From contig NZ_JAATEN010000003.1 of the NCBI RefSeq assembly GCF_012034935.1, positions 310,001 to 374,000 on the forward strand: a stretch of 64,000 bases of DNA, written 5' to 3'. Below are positions 10,162 through 20,998 of the stretch, piece after piece. The notes under the pieces are model-generated. The model was not told the DNA's origin, searched no databases, and worked only from the letters and a program-made list of their open reading frames with translations. Every line of letters starts with the position of its first letter. The first letter of the stretch is position 1. This DNA is from Streptomyces zingiberis (GTDB taxonomy: Bacteria; Actinomycetota; Actinomycetes; Streptomycetales; Streptomycetaceae). The position numbers and the translations under genes were made by a program.

Positions 10162-10238
10162 CCCTCCGGCCCGTCCGGCCCCTCCGCACTCCCCCGGTTT
10201 CCGTCCCCGCGCCTGAACCCGCCGTTAGGGTGCGGCGC

Positions 10239-10982
10239 ATGACCTTCCCGACCCAAGCCGTGATCCTGGCCGGTGGCCAGGGATCACGGCTCCGTCCGTA
10301 CACGGATGACCGGCCCAAGCCGATGGTGGAGATCCCGGGGACCGGGACACCCATCATCGGCCACCAACTGGCCTGGCTCGCCGACGAGGGCGTCACCGAC
10401 GTGGTCGTCTCCTGCGGCCATCTCGCCGAGGTCCTGCAGAGCTGGCTGGCGGAGGCCGGTGAGTGGCTGCCGCTGCGGATCACGACCGTCGTCGAGGACG
10501 AGCCCCTCGGCCGTGGCGGCGGGCTCAAACTCGCGGCAGCCTCGCTCCCCCACCCCGGCCGGCCGTGGTACGCCACCAACTCGGACGTCTGGACCCGCTT
10601 CTCCCTCCGCGAGATGGCCGCCTTCCACCAGGAGCGGGACGCCGTGGCCACCCTGGCGCTGGCCCGCCCCCGGATCCCCTGGGGCGTGGTGGAGACCAAC
10701 GCCTTCGGCCACGTCCTGGACTTCATCGAGGCCCCGCCGTCGCCCTACCCGGTCAACGCCGGGGTGTACGTCTTCTCCCCCTCGTTCGCCGGGCTGCTGC
10801 CGGACCGCGGCGATCACGAACGCACCACCTTTCCGCGGCTGGCGCGGGACCGGCGGCTGGCCGGTTACCCGCTGCCGCTCGGGGCGTACTGGCGTGCCAT
10901 CGACACGGCGAAGGATCTGGCGAAGGCGGCCGAGGAGCTGGCCGGTCTGCGCGGTTCCGACCCGAGCACGCCGGAGGGCTGA
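10239..10982 (+). CDS. Sugar-1-phosphate nucleotidyltransferase family protein
   Basis: A 247-residue NTP-transferase-fold protein. The nucleotide loop is canonical (VILAGGQGSRLRPYTDDRPKPMVEI, about residues 8-32), followed by GRGGGLKLAAA, an SDVWTRF segment and VNAGVYVFSP, as in GDP-mannose or glucose-1-phosphate uridylyl/thymidylyl transferases. At 247 residues it lacks the C-terminal left-handed beta-helix of longer enzymes. The sugar and nucleotide are not determined. A TAGGGT box (10226-10231) is 7 nt upstream of the ATG, which suggests leaderless expression. Confidence 0.88.
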   Translation: MTFPTQAVILAGGQGSRLRPYTDDRPKPMVEIPGTGTPIIGHQLAWLADEGVTDVVVSCGHLAEVLQSWLAEAGEWLPLRITTVVEDEPLGRGGGLKLAAASLPHPGRPWYATNSDVWTRFSLREMAAFHQERDAVATLALARPRIPWGVVETNAFGHVLDFIEAPPSPYPVNAGVYVFSPSFAGLLPDRGDHERTTFPRLARDRRLAGYPLPLGAYWRAIDTAKDLAKAAEELAGLRGSDPSTPEG

Positions 10983-10986
10983 CGCG

Positions 10987-11031
10987 GCCGGGCACCCACC
11001 GGCGGGCGCCGTCCGCCCGTGGGTGCCCGGC
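10987..11031. terminator. Terminator hairpin after the nucleotidyltransferase
   Basis: A 13-bp perfect stem (10987-10999 with 11019-11031) has a further partly paired GC-rich core, a few bases after the stop at 10982. It lies between convergent transcription units. Nothing gene-like is seen in 11032-11232. Confidence 0.75.
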
Positions 11032-11232
11032 ACGACGCGCGGACACGCACCGCGCGCCATGTCCCCGCCGTGACGTCTCCGGTGATGTGACCACGCCGCC
11101 GCGACACCGGCCCACCGGGGATCCGGGGCACCGCCCCACCGGGGCTCCGGCCGCGGTCCCGGCCCCGGTGCCCGCCCCGCCGGGGATCCGGCCGCGGGCT
11201 TCGCACCCCCGGTCACTCCTCCCGCGCCGCCC

Positions 11233-11280
11233 GGCCGCCGTGGCCGGCCCCGCGCACCCGGCGGGCCGGCCACGGCGGCC
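11233..11280 (-). terminator. Terminator hairpin of the DoxX gene
   Basis: A perfect 18-bp stem (11233-11250 with 11263-11280, 12-nt loop) lies 7 nt beyond the stop of the minus-strand DoxX gene. Confidence 0.85.
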
Positions 11281-11287
11281 GGCGGCC

Positions 11288-13414
11288 TCAGCCCAGCAGG
11301 CCGCCCAGTGCCCCGCGGCCGCCCGACGAACCGTCCGAGCCCCCCGAGCCGCCGTCGGATCCGCCGGAGCCGCCGCCCGGGGAGCCGCCGTCGTCCGCGC
11401 CGTCGTCCCAGCCGCTTCCGCCGTCGCCGTCGTCCGCGGGCCCCGACCCGCTGGGCGGGGGCACCGGGGCGGCCGTCGGGCGGGGCCCGCCCGTTCCGCT
11501 TCCCGGGGCCGTCCCCCGCGAGGGCTCCGTGCCGCCCGGCTCGTTCCGCCGTGCCGCGTCCGGAGCCTCCCCGGTGGACGGCGCGGCCGACGGATCGACG
11601 GGGCCCTCCTCGTCGCGCGGTCCCGGATCCGTCTCCCCGTCCGCCACGGAGGGGTCGTCCGCCGTGGACTCGCGGGGCAGCGGGGAGCCGGGCAGGTGGT
11701 TGCGCGGGGTCTCCCCGGGGCGGCTGGGCACGGTCGTCAGATCGGTGGAGCGGACGGCTCCGCCGAGCACGGCGCCCGTGACCAGCGAGCCGCCCACCAC
11801 CACGGCGGCCATCACCGAACCGCGCCGCAGCACCCGGCGCCGCAGCTCACGGACCTCCACCCGCGGCCCCAGCCGCCGCCACGCCTCGCCGACCAGCCTC
11901 GCGTCCAGCGAGTAGACCGGGGCGCCCGCGATGACCAGCGGGCTCCAGGCGGCGAGGTACAGCAGGTCCGGCACGGCGTAACCGGCGGCGCCACGCCAGC
12001 TCACGGTCAGCAGCAGCGCGGCCGACAGCAGGACCCCGAGGGCGGCGGCGAGCCGCTGCCAGAGGCCGCAGACCGTGAGCACCCCCACCACGATCTGGAG
12101 GAACGCCACCGTCAGCCCGGAGCCGACCGGGTGCGCCAGCGCGAAGTCGTGCAGTGGTGCCGCGAGGCCCGAGGGCTCGAGGGAACGCAGCCAGTGCACC
12201 AGGGAGCCGCGCTCCGTGCCGTCGAAGTACACCGGGTCGCAGAGCTTGCCCATCCCCGCGTAGACGGCGGCGAAGCCCAGCAGGATGCGGAGCGGGAGCA
12301 GCACGACGCCCAGGTTCATCCGGCGGTCGGGGTAGTAGGCGTGGCGGACGCCCTCCGCACCGGCGCGCGCCCCACGCGGCTTCCCGCTCCGGCGCGCGTC
12401 GGCGCCGTCGTCCTCACCCTCGTCCTCGTCGGGACCGTCTGGCCCGGTCGTCCCGGCCGGCTCCGCGTACGGGAACGGGGAGCCGTACGGGTCGTCCGCC
12501 CGGTACGGGTCGCCGGCTCCGTGCGGCGGGTCCGGCGCGTATCCGGCCCGGCCGGGGTGGGCGACGGCCGCCGGGAGCAGGGCGGTGGCGTCCGCGGGGC
12601 CACGGCCGTACGGCCCCGGCGGCTGGGCCTCGCCGCCGTGGGTGCCGTCCGCGTCGTAGTGGGAGCTGTGGGAGCTGTAGGTGCCGTCGGAGGGGTAGCT
12701 GCCGGCGGAGGTGGAGGCGGAAGCGGAGCTGTCGTCGCCGGGGTCGTGATCGTCGTAGGCGCCGCGCACCGGGCGGATACCGCCCAGCAGCGGGCTCGCC
12801 GGACCACCGGGGCCCTGGCCCCCGGCGCCGGGGGCGGCGGATCGGTGGCGGGCGTCCCCGTCGGGGCCGACGCGGGGCAGGAGCTGGGTCGACGTGAGGT
12901 CGTCCGGGGCGGTGCCACCGCTCCCCGCACCGCTCCCTTCGGCGGCGGCCGGGCCCGTGCCCGCGCCGGGGAGCGCGGGTTCGCCCGGGGCGCGCCGGGC
13001 GGCGGGTGCCCCCGGGGCGCTGGGAGGTACCCCCGGCCCGGTGGGGAATGGCCCGCCCGGGCCCGGGAGGCGAAGGCCGGCGGGAGGCGGGTCGGGGAGC
13101 CCGGCGTCGGGGAGGACAGGGAGCGCGGCGGTTCGGGCCAGGCCCGGAGCGGCCGCGGCCGGGGCGGCCGGCCGGCCGGCCCACCCCGCCGGCGCCCGTC
13201 GGCCCGCGACGGGGACGGCGCCGACGCGCGTGAAGCGCGCCGGCGCCGGCATCCGCAGCCGGGCCGGCACGGCGGCGAGCTGCACCCGGAAACTGGCCTG
13301 GTTGAGGGAGATCTGGGCAGGGTCGGACGGCACCTTCACCGTGCTCCACGGGGGCTCGTCGTCGAAGCCCTGCGAGCGCTGTCCCCCGGGAGGACGGTGT
13401 GTTCTGGTCTCCAC
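11288..13414 (-). CDS. DoxX-family membrane protein with long disordered flanks
   Basis: A 708-residue protein with only a central membrane part. Residues from about 365 (RRMNLGVVLLPLRILLGFAAVYAGMGKL) to about 500 form a four-helix DoxX domain, and one more helix lies near 530-550. The first 360 residues are Pro/Ala/Gly/Asp-rich and disordered; the last 150 are Ser/Gly/Asp/Pro-rich and end in repeated GGSGGSDGGSGG blocks. DoxX proteins are associated with thiol-oxidation complexes or quinone-linked membrane functions; the role here is unknown. The start is a GTG whose upstream GAGGAG is only about 2 nt away, which is unusually close, so the start is moderately certain. Confidence 0.82.
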   Translation of the reverse strand: METRTHRPPGGQRSQGFDDEPPWSTVKVPSDPAQISLNQASFRVQLAAVPARLRMPAPARFTRVGAVPVAGRRAPAGWAGRPAAPAAAAPGLARTAALPVLPDAGLPDPPPAGLRLPGPGGPFPTGPGVPPSAPGAPAARRAPGEPALPGAGTGPAAAEGSGAGSGGTAPDDLTSTQLLPRVGPDGDARHRSAAPGAGGQGPGGPASPLLGGIRPVRGAYDDHDPGDDSSASASTSAGSYPSDGTYSSHSSHYDADGTHGGEAQPPGPYGRGPADATALLPAAVAHPGRAGYAPDPPHGAGDPYRADDPYGSPFPYAEPAGTTGPDGPDEDEGEDDGADARRSGKPRGARAGAEGVRHAYYPDRRMNLGVVLLPLRILLGFAAVYAGMGKLCDPVYFDGTERGSLVHWLRSLEPSGLAAPLHDFALAHPVGSGLTVAFLQIVVGVLTVCGLWQRLAAALGVLLSAALLLTVSWRGAAGYAVPDLLYLAAWSPLVIAGAPVYSLDARLVGEAWRRLGPRVEVRELRRRVLRRGSVMAAVVVGGSLVTGAVLGGAVRSTDLTTVPSRPGETPRNHLPGSPLPRESTADDPSVADGETDPGPRDEEGPVDPSAAPSTGEAPDAARRNEPGGTEPSRGTAPGSGTGGPRPTAAPVPPPSGSGPADDGDGGSGWDDGADDGGSPGGGSGGSDGGSGGSDGSSGGRGALGGLLG

Positions 13415-13527
13415 ACTCCTCTAACCGAGTGACGGCCGGTAAAGACACTGCCGCGGCGCCGGGCGCCGGAACGCCCGGGCTGGCCCGGCGGCGTCCCCCG
13501 GCCGCCCGGGCCCGTGGTCAGCCGTGG

Positions 13528-14487
13528 TCAGCCACGGTCAGCGCGCAGGCGGGCCGCCTCGTAGAGCACGACCCCGGCCGCGACCCCCGCGTTGAGGGAC
13601 TCGGCGCCGCCCGGCATCGGGATGCGGACCCGCAGGTCACAGGTCTCGCCGACCAGCCGGGAGAGGCCCTTGCCCTCGCTGCCGATCACGATGGCCACCG
13701 GGCCGTCGAGCACGTCGGTGCCGGAGAGGTCGGTGTCACCGTCCCCCGCCAGGCCGACGACCATCAGGCCGGCCTTCTGGTAGGACTCCAGTACCCGCGT
13801 GATGTTGGCGGCGCGCGCCACCGGCGTGCGCGCAGCGGTACCCGCCGAGGTCTTCCACGCCCCGGCGCTCATCCCGGCGGCGCGGCGCTCGGGGACGACG
13901 ACGCCGTGCCCGCCGAAGGCGTTCACGGAACGGACGATGGCCCCGAGGTTGCGCGGGTCGGTGATGCCGTCGAGCACGACGACGAGCGGGTCCTCGCCCG
14001 CGTCCTGGGCGGCGGCGAGCAGGTCGTCCGGGTGCGCGTAGTCGTAGGGCGGCACCCGGAGGACGACCCCCTGGTGGTTGAGCCCGTTGGTCATCTTGTC
14101 CAGCTCCGGGCGCGGGGCCTCCATGAGGTGCATCCCGCTTTCGGTGGCGAGCTGGATCGCCTCGCGGACCCGCTCGTCGCTGTCGATGTACTGCTGGACG
14201 TAGAGGGTGGTGGCGGGCACGCCCTCGCGCAGCGCCTCGGTGACCGAGTTACGGCCGACGACCAGCTCGGCGGGGCCCTTCGGCCCGCCGCGCCGGGGCG
14301 CGGGACGGCGTGCCGCCTGCTTGGCCTTGGCGTTGGCGAGGCGGTTCTTCGCGTGTCCCTTGCGGGCGGACGCGGGCGGGGTGGGGCCCTTGCCCTCCAG
14401 CCCCTTGCGCCGCTGGCCGCCGCTGCCGACCTGCATGCCCTTCTTGTTGCTGGTACGACGGTTCCTGCGCTGGCTGTTGCCGGCCAT
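13528..14487 (-). CDS. rlmB: 23S rRNA (guanosine-2'-O)-methyltransferase RlmB/TrmH family
   Basis: A 319-residue SpoU/TrmH enzyme. A basic, Gly-rich N-terminal extension of about 75 residues ([10 protein letters not shown] and similar) precedes the substrate-binding domain ([16 protein letters not shown]). The SPOUT knot motifs are clear: [13 protein letters not shown] (motif 1), [13 protein letters not shown] (motif 2) and [23 protein letters not shown] (motif 3). It should methylate G2251 in the 23S peptidyl-transferase loop or an equivalent site; lsr/tsr-like specificity cannot be excluded by eye. It follows cysS on the same strand, with a strong terminator and about 290 nt between them. 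AGGGGAACC provides the ribosome site. Confidence 0.92.
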   Translation of the reverse strand: MAGNSQRRNRRTSNKKGMQVGSGGQRRKGLEGKGPTPPASARKGHAKNRLANAKAKQAARRPAPRRGGPKGPAELVVGRNSVTEALREGVPATTLYVQQYIDSDERVREAIQLATESGMHLMEAPRPELDKMTNGLNHQGVVLRVPPYDYAHPDDLLAAAQDAGEDPLVVVLDGITDPRNLGAIVRSVNAFGGHGVVVPERRAAGMSAGAWKTSAGTAARTPVARAANITRVLESYQKAGLMVVGLAGDGDTDLSGTDVLDGPVAIVIGSEGKGLSRLVGETCDLRVRIPMPGGAESLNAGVAAGVVLYEAARLRADRG

Positions 14488-14552
14488 GGTTCCCCTGCTT
14501 CTTTCCTCGGCCGTCCTGGCGAACTGCCTGCTCGGATACGGATCTGTCTGCG

Positions 14553-14573
14553 GGCACGGACCTGGTCCGTGCC
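14553..14573. promoter_or_regulatory. 21-bp palindrome upstream of rlmB
   Basis: Arms of 10 bp (14553-14562 and 14564-14573) flank a single base. The site lies 66 nt upstream of the rlmB start. A stem with a one-base loop is a poor hairpin, so this looks more like a dimeric-protein binding site. Its regulator is unknown. Confidence 0.4.
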
Positions 14574-14732
14574 GGATGGGCGCGGGGCCGCGGACCGGCC
14601 CGCCGGCCTACGGCGGCCCGTTCCGCACGGGTGTACGGACGCGGGACCCCCTGACAAGGATGCCAAGAGCCCGCGCGGTGCCCGCCGCCGGGCGGGCCGC
14701 CCGTCCCGGAACGGGACCGGCGGGCCGGCACC

Positions 14733-14774
14733 CCCGGGGCGCGCGCCGGAGCCGTGCCCGGCGCGCGCCCCGGG
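14733..14774 (-). terminator. cysS terminator hairpin
   Basis: A perfect 17-bp stem (14733-14749 with 14758-14774, 8-nt loop) begins 5 nt past the cysS stop codon on the minus strand. Confidence 0.85.
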
Positions 14775-14779
14775 CCGGG

Positions 14780-16192
<1,413 letters not shown>

Positions 16193-16397
16193 CCGCCAAG
16201 GGTACTGACTTTTTCCGGCGCCCCGGCCGGATCCGGCGGGCCGCGAGAGCCCGCCCGCACCGGCGCCGGCCGCCGTGCGGACCCCTCGGGGCCCCGGAGC
16301 CCCCGCGGCCCACCGCGGCGCCTCCGGCCGCCCGGGAGGGACCGGGCGGCCGGCGCGCGGTGGCCGGTGGCGGCGCGCGCGGGTGGCGGGCGCCGGC

Positions 16398-16802
16398 TCA
16401 GATCCGGCCGACGACCTTGCGCGGGGTGATGCGGACGACCACGCGGGGCGCGTCCTCGACCGACCTCGGGTTGAACTCGGCGTACCGCTTGCCGGTGTAC
16501 TTGAGCGAGAGCTCGTCGAGCAGTTCCTGGCCGCCCTCCCGGGTGAGGGAGGCCTCCCCCCGCACCTCGGCGTAGAGGTACGGGTCCTCGGGGTGGACGA
16601 CGACCACGGAGATCCGCGGGTCGCGGGTGAGGTTCTTCTCCTTGCGGCGGCCGACGGTGGTGGAGAGCAGGATGTCGTCGCCGTCCCGCATCACCCAGAC
16701 CACGGAGAGCTGGGGGCCGCCGTCGGGCTGGACCGTGCCCACGGTCGCGAAGACCGGGGCGTCGAAGACCTTCTTGAGTTCGTCGGAGAGTGTGGCCGGC
16801 AC
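16398..16802 (-). CDS. PPOX-class F420-dependent oxidoreductase
   Basis: A 134-residue split-barrel flavin/deazaflavin protein: [24 protein letters not shown] entry strand (about 17-36), [19 protein letters not shown] and [19 protein letters not shown], typical of actinobacterial F420H2-dependent enzymes. The substrate is unknown. The GTG start has GGAAGGA 6 nt upstream; a 44-residue longer open frame exists but lacks a ribosome site and codes low-complexity sequence. The 296 nt between this gene and ispF contain only the ispF terminator. Confidence 0.88.
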   Translation of the reverse strand: MPATLSDELKKVFDAPVFATVGTVQPDGGPQLSVVWVMRDGDDILLSTTVGRRKEKNLTRDPRISVVVVHPEDPYLYAEVRGEASLTREGGQELLDELSLKYTGKRYAEFNPRSVEDAPRVVVRITPRKVVGRI

Positions 16803-17066
16803 CGGGTTTCCTTCCGTCGGGAGCTCGGGGGACCGTGCGTCCGGGCGGCGCGGGGGCGGTGCGACGGCAGTCGCGGACGCGCCCCCGGGGCCGCCCACGC
16901 CGTTGATCCTGTCCCGGCCCCGGCCCGGGGACACGTCGTCGGCCCGGCGGGCCGTCCGTCCGGCGGTGTCCCGGGAGCGGGACCGCGGACACGGCGGGCC
17001 CGCCGACGGACGCGTACCCCGGCGGACGCGCGGCCCGAACCGGCGGCGCGCCGGACCTCACGGCGA

Positions 17067-17097
17067 CGGCCGGCCGCCCTCCGGCGCCGGCCGGCCG
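17067..17097 (-). terminator. ispF terminator hairpin
   Basis: A 10-bp stem (17067-17076 with 17088-17097, 11-nt loop) ends 1 nt from the ispF stop codon. Confidence 0.6.
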
Positions 17098-17098
17098 C

Positions 17099-17683
17099 TC
17101 ACGCCGGCGGCCGCCCGGCGCCGGTGGGGACCACCAGCGCCGTCGCGAGCGCCGCCAGCCCTTCGGCGCGGCCGGTCAGCCCGAGTCCGTCCGTGGTCGT
17201 CCCGGAGACCGAGACGGGGGCGCCGACGGCGGCGGAGAGCACCTTCTGTGCCTCCTCACGCCGCTTGCCGATCTTCGGCCGGACCCCGATGACCTGGATG
17301 GCCACATTGCCGATGGCGAACCCCTCGGCGCGGACCAGCCGGGCGGCCTCGGCCAGCAGCGTCACCCCGGAGGCGCCGGACCACTCGGGGCGGCCGGTGC
17401 CGAAGTGCGCGCCGAGGTCGCCGATCCCGGCCGCGGAGAAGAGCGCGTCGCAGGCGGCGTGGGCGGCCACGTCACCGTCGGAGTGACCGGCCAGGCCGGC
17501 CCCCGCGTCCGTCCAGAGCAGGCCGGCGCACCACAGTTCGCGGCCCTCCTCGAAGGCGTGCACATCGGTGCCCACCCCGACCAGCGGCAGCGGGGACGGC
17601 GGGGGGACGGCTGCCGGGGGTTCGGCGGGTTCGGCGCGTTCCGCCGCGGGGGCGGGGCCGGGCGCGGTGTCGTCAGAAGCCAT
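17099..17683 (-). CDS. ispF: 2-C-methyl-D-erythritol 2,4-cyclodiphosphate synthase
   Basis: A 194-residue enzyme of the non-mevalonate isoprenoid pathway that makes MEcPP with release of CMP. After a 33-residue Ala/Pro/Glu-rich extension the core starts [14 protein letters not shown], where the Asp and His of DVH are metal ligands. [15 protein letters not shown] and the C-terminal [14 protein letters not shown] complete the signature. It overlaps the end of ispD by 11 nt, and AGGAGGG inside ispD is its ribosome site, so the two are translationally coupled as consecutive-pathway genes. Confidence 0.96.
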   Translation of the reverse strand: MASDDTAPGPAPAAERAEPAEPPAAVPPPSPLPLVGVGTDVHAFEEGRELWCAGLLWTDAGAGLAGHSDGDVAAHAACDALFSAAGIGDLGAHFGTGRPEWSGASGVTLLAEAARLVRAEGFAIGNVAIQVIGVRPKIGKRREEAQKVLSAAVGAPVSVSGTTTDGLGLTGRAEGLAALATALVVPTGAGRPPA

Positions 17684-18524
17684 CGGTGGCCCTCCTGCGG
17701 GCGAGTACGGCCTCGGCGAGGACGAGGTCCAGCGGACGGGTCACCTTGAACGCCTGTTCGTGGCCCGCCACGGCCACGACGGGCAGTCCGAGCCGCTCGA
17801 CCATGCCGGCGTCGTCCGTGGCCCCCTCCCCTTCCAGCGCGACCTTCTCGTGCGCGCGGGTCAGGGTCTCGCGGTCGAACCCCTGCGGGGTCTGCACCGC
17901 GCGGAGCCGGGCCCGCTCCGGCGTACCGAGGACGGCCTCCGGGCCGCCGTCGGAGCGGGGCTCGACCTCCTTGACGGTGTCGGCGAGCGGCAGCGCGGGA
18001 ACGACGGCCGGGGCGCCCTGCCGCACGGCCGCCGCCACGGCGTCCACCGTCTCGGCGGGAACCAGCGGGCGCGCCGCGTCGTGCACCAGGACGTCGGTGA
18101 CGTCGACGGGGAGCGCGGCCAGGCCCAGGCGTACGGACTCCTGGCGGGTGGCGCCGCCGGGCACCACGATCACCTCGGTGGTGCCGGGCAGCGCGTGGTC
18201 GTCGAGGAGCGTGCGCACCTCGGCGGCGCCGTCGGGCGGCGCGACCACGACGACCAGGGAGACGGCGCGGGCCCGGGCCATCGCCCGTACGGCGTGCACG
18301 AGCATCGGGATGCCGCCCAGGGTCCGCAGCGCCTTGGGGGCGCCCGGGCCGAGCCGGACACCGCGGCCCGCCGCCGGGATGACGGCGGCCGTCCGCCGCG
18401 CCTGCGGCGCCGGCCCACCGGCGGCGGGGCCGGTGGGAGCGGGGCCCGACGGAGTTGAGGGACTTGACGGGTGTGACGGGCTTGGCAGCCTTGACGAACT
18501 TGACGAACTTGACGAAGAGGACAT
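17673..18524 (-). CDS. ispD: 2-C-methyl-D-erythritol 4-phosphate cytidylyltransferase
   Basis: A nucleotidyltransferase acting two steps before IspF in the MEP pathway (CTP + MEP to CDP-ME). The CTP loop reads [21 protein letters not shown], followed by [16 protein letters not shown] and [12 protein letters not shown]. The N-terminus chosen here starts with a run of ten serines coded by a TCG-TCA-AGT nonanucleotide repeat, then a Pro/Ser linker. ATG 18560 in frame is an alternative start. Neither has a good ribosome site. In the 332 nt to carD (18525-18856) no gene is seen. Confidence 0.93.
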   Translation of the reverse strand: MSSSSSSSSSSRLPSPSHPSSPSTPSGPAPTGPAAGGPAPQARRTAAVIPAAGRGVRLGPGAPKALRTLGGIPMLVHAVRAMARARAVSLVVVVAPPDGAAEVRTLLDDHALPGTTEVIVVPGGATRQESVRLGLAALPVDVTDVLVHDAARPLVPAETVDAVAAAVRQGAPAVVPALPLADTVKEVEPRSDGGPEAVLGTPERARLRAVQTPQGFDRETLTRAHEKVALEGEGATDDAGMVERLGLPVVAVAGHEQAFKVTRPLDLVLAEAVLARRRATDGF

Positions 18525-18856
18525 CGGATAAGCGTTCAGGTTTGCTTCCTCGGCCGACATGGGTATGGCCACAGCGTGCCAGGCTCGACGCCTCGGACGG
18601 TCCCTTCCGTGACAACCGTCGACGAGGTGGCGCCCGGGCCCGGCACACCACGGTGACCGAACGCGCCGCCGCCGTGCCCAGGAGTCCCCTTCCGGCGAAC
18701 TTCCGCGCACGGCCACGGCGTCACGAACATGCCGCGGCGCCCGGCGACGGACGTACGTCACCCGGGCACCACGGCATTACCGCTCCGCACTGTTCCCCCG
18801 CACCCGGCGCCGCGGACACACCGCGGCCGGCGGGCCGGATCAGCTCTCGGGCCGGC

Positions 18857-19339
18857 TCAGGACGCGAGGACCTCGTCGAGCAGGGCCTCGGCCTTGTCCT
18901 CGTTGGTGTTCTCCGCCAGGGCCAGCTCGCTGACCAGGATCTGCCGGGCCTTGGCCAGCATCCGCTTCTCACCGGCGGAGAGTCCGCGCTCGCGCTCACG
19001 GCGCCACAGGTCGCGGACGACCTCGGCCACCTTGATCACATCGCCGGAAGCAAGCTTCTCCAGATTCGCCTTGTAACGCCGGGACCAGTTGGTCGGTTCC
19101 TCCGCGTAGGGTGCGCGCAGCACCTCGAAGACCCGGTCCAGCCCGTCCTGGCCGACCACGTCGCGGACGCCGACGAACTCCGCGTTGTCCGCCGGAACGC
19201 GGACCGTCAGATCGCCCTGGGCGACCTTCAGCACCAAGTAGGTCTTGTCCACGCCTTTGATCTGGCGAGTTTCGATGGCCTCGATCAGCGCGGCCCCGTG
19301 ATGGGGATAGACCACGGTGTCGCCAACCTTGAACGTCAT
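18857..19339 (-). CDS. carD: CarD-family RNA polymerase-binding regulator
   Basis: A 160-residue protein starting [20 protein letters not shown], the Tudor-like RNAP-interaction domain of CarD/CdnL. The helical DNA-binding C-terminal domain includes [17 protein letters not shown] and [21 protein letters not shown]. In actinobacteria CarD stabilises open promoter complexes, especially at rRNA promoters, and is essential. It lies directly upstream of ispD-ispF on the same strand, the usual Streptomyces order. The ribosome site is GGAAGGGG, and a promoter candidate lies just upstream. Confidence 0.96.
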   Translation of the reverse strand: MTFKVGDTVVYPHHGAALIEAIETRQIKGVDKTYLVLKVAQGDLTVRVPADNAEFVGVRDVVGQDGLDRVFEVLRAPYAEEPTNWSRRYKANLEKLASGDVIKVAEVVRDLWRRERERGLSAGEKRMLAKARQILVSELALAENTNEDKAEALLDEVLAS

Positions 19340-19367
19340 GTGACAGGTACCCCTTCCGTGGCTATCC

Positions 19368-19396
19368 AGAGTAACACGGGAACGGAGCGTTCTGAA
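19368..19396 (-). promoter_or_regulatory. Candidate carD promoter
   Basis: Minus-strand -35 TTCAGA (19391-19396), a 17-nt spacer and -10 TACTCT (19368-19373) give a leader of about 22 nt that contains the GGAAGGGG ribosome site. The remainder of the 606-nt gap to 19945 has somewhat lower GC and a small inverted repeat near 19571-19591 but no supported gene. Confidence 0.5.
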
Positions 19397-19945
19397 TGGC
19401 GTTTCCGCAGGTCAGGGCATATCTCGGGGCTTGACAACAGCGGCCGGGACGTGCTGTGCGCACCCCGCTGAAGCGGGTATTCGCAGGTCGGGAGGGCTCT
19501 CCGGCCGGGGCCGGAGACTCCCGTCGCACCCTTCCCGGCACCGGCGTGAGTGACGGAACGTCCCGGTATGCCGGAATCCCTGAGGAGGATTCCGCTACTC
19601 CGTTCAGCTCCCGGCACTTGCCTCCGGCGGATTCGGAATTGATCAACGGAAGAGCGGCGAAGTCCGCTGCCCGGTGGCCCCGCGGAGAATTCCACGTCAC
19701 ACGCGGATTCCCCGCCGAAATCCGCCGGGACCGTCACCGCGCGGTCATTGCGCGAACGACCAGGGCCGGCCCGTCACCGCCACCGTGCCGGGCGGGAGGC
19801 GGGTCGGGTGCGGGCGCGGAGAAGCGGATCGGTAACCTGGCCGCGCTGACACACTCGTGGGCGGTCGCCGGCCGCCTCCCAAGTCCGTTCGCGTCCGGGC
19901 ATCGCCGTCCGGCCGCACGAGCTCGTCCTAGGAGAAGCCGCCGCC

Positions 19946-20638
19946 GTGAGCCGCAGCCTTCGACGCGGCATCCTCGCCGCCACCGCCGTCACCTTCTCGC
20001 TCCTCACCGTCGCCGCCTGCGGGGCGGGGAACAACGCCGCCACGATGATGGTGCGGCCCGACAACGCGAGCGCGTCCGTCGGCGACATCAAGATCCAGAA
20101 CGTCAATGTGATCACCCAGCCCAAGGGCACCGAGGGGCCGGCCGTCGTCTCGGCCAAGATCTTCAACAACGGCGGCAAGGCCCAGACGCTGGAGTCGGTC
20201 GAGCTCGCCGAGGGCGGCACGGCCGAACTGTCGCCCGCCAAGGGCTCGGGCCCGGTGAAGATCCCCGCCGGGGGCTACGTGATCTTCGGCGGCGAGGGCA
20301 ACGCCTCCGCGGTGCTGGAGAGCCCCAAGGCCGGGGAGGGCGGCGTCGCCCCGGTCGTCTTCACCCTCAGCAGCGTCGGCGAGGTACGGGTCGACGCACT
20401 GGTCATGCCGGCGCAGCACTACTTCGAGCGCTTCGGGCCCAGCTCGCTGCCGACCCCCTCGGGCTCTCCGGGCGGCTCGCCGAGCGGCACGCCCTCCGGG
20501 TCGGCGAGCCCCTCCGCGTCGGCGGGTGGGAGCGAGTCCGCCGGCGCCGGTGAAGGCGCCGCGAACGGTGACGCCGGGGACACCGGGGGCACTGCGGACT
20601 CCGCGGACTCCGCGGACAGCGAGCACGAGGGCCACTGA
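19946..20638 (+). CDS. Secreted lipoprotein of unknown function, copper-chaperone-like fold possible
   Basis: A 230-residue lipoprotein. The signal peptide (SRSLRRGILAATAVTFSLLTVAACG) ends in a lipobox-like VAAC. The mature part, about residues 27-160, is a beta-rich domain (KIQNVNVITQPKG, VSAKIFNNGGKAQTLESVEL) like the small immunoglobulin-type lipoproteins near the PCuAC family, but the Met/His copper ligands are not obvious. The tail from about 165 is Ser/Gly/Pro/Asp-rich and disordered. The GTG start has AGGAG about 11 nt upstream. It is convergent with phoP across a strong shared terminator. Confidence 0.85.
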   Translation: MSRSLRRGILAATAVTFSLLTVAACGAGNNAATMMVRPDNASASVGDIKIQNVNVITQPKGTEGPAVVSAKIFNNGGKAQTLESVELAEGGTAELSPAKGSGPVKIPAGGYVIFGGEGNASAVLESPKAGEGGVAPVVFTLSSVGEVRVDALVMPAQHYFERFGPSSLPTPSGSPGGSPSGTPSGSASPSASAGGSESAGAGEGAANGDAGDTGGTADSADSADSEHEGH

Positions 20639-20870
20639 CCGCCGCCGCCGGGGGCCTCCCGCCCCGCGGGACCGCGGCGCGCAGCGGTCCCGCCGAGCGG
20701 GCTCCCGGGCCGCGCCCGCCGCTTCCGTCGTCCTGCCGCTTCCGGCGGTCCGGCGGGCGGGCGGTCCGGCTGCCTGCCGTTTCCCGGGCTCCGGGGCCGC
20801 CGGGGCGGCGTCAAGGGGCGAGGCACGGCCGGGCGGCCGACAGGCCGCGAGTCGCCGGACGGTGAACGGA

Positions 20871-20926
20871 AACGCCGTGGGGCCCGTCCCCGATCGCATC
20901 GGATCGGGGACGGGCCCCACGGCGTT
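20871..20926. terminator. Bidirectional terminator between the lipoprotein gene and phoP
   Basis: A perfect 25-bp inverted repeat (20871-20895 with 20902-20926, 6-nt loop) sits between convergent genes; the stem ends with AA on one side and TT on the other, so it can act in both directions. Nothing else is seen in the 360-nt gap. Confidence 0.93.
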
Positions 20927-20998
20927 GTCAGCGCTCTCCGGGCGAGCCGGGCCGCGCGGGGCGCGCCGGGCGGCCTCCGCCCGCCCGGGGCCCGCGCA

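Noticed and set aside
10463..13432. Plus-strand open frame of 989 residues
   Set aside because: Overlaps the nucleotidyltransferase in a wrong frame and DoxX in antisense; no recognisable protein and repetitive Arg/Gly/Val content.
19422..19470. Plus-strand TTGACA near 19433 as a promoter
   Set aside because: No acceptable -10 box follows at 16-19 nt and the next gene is about 500 nt away.
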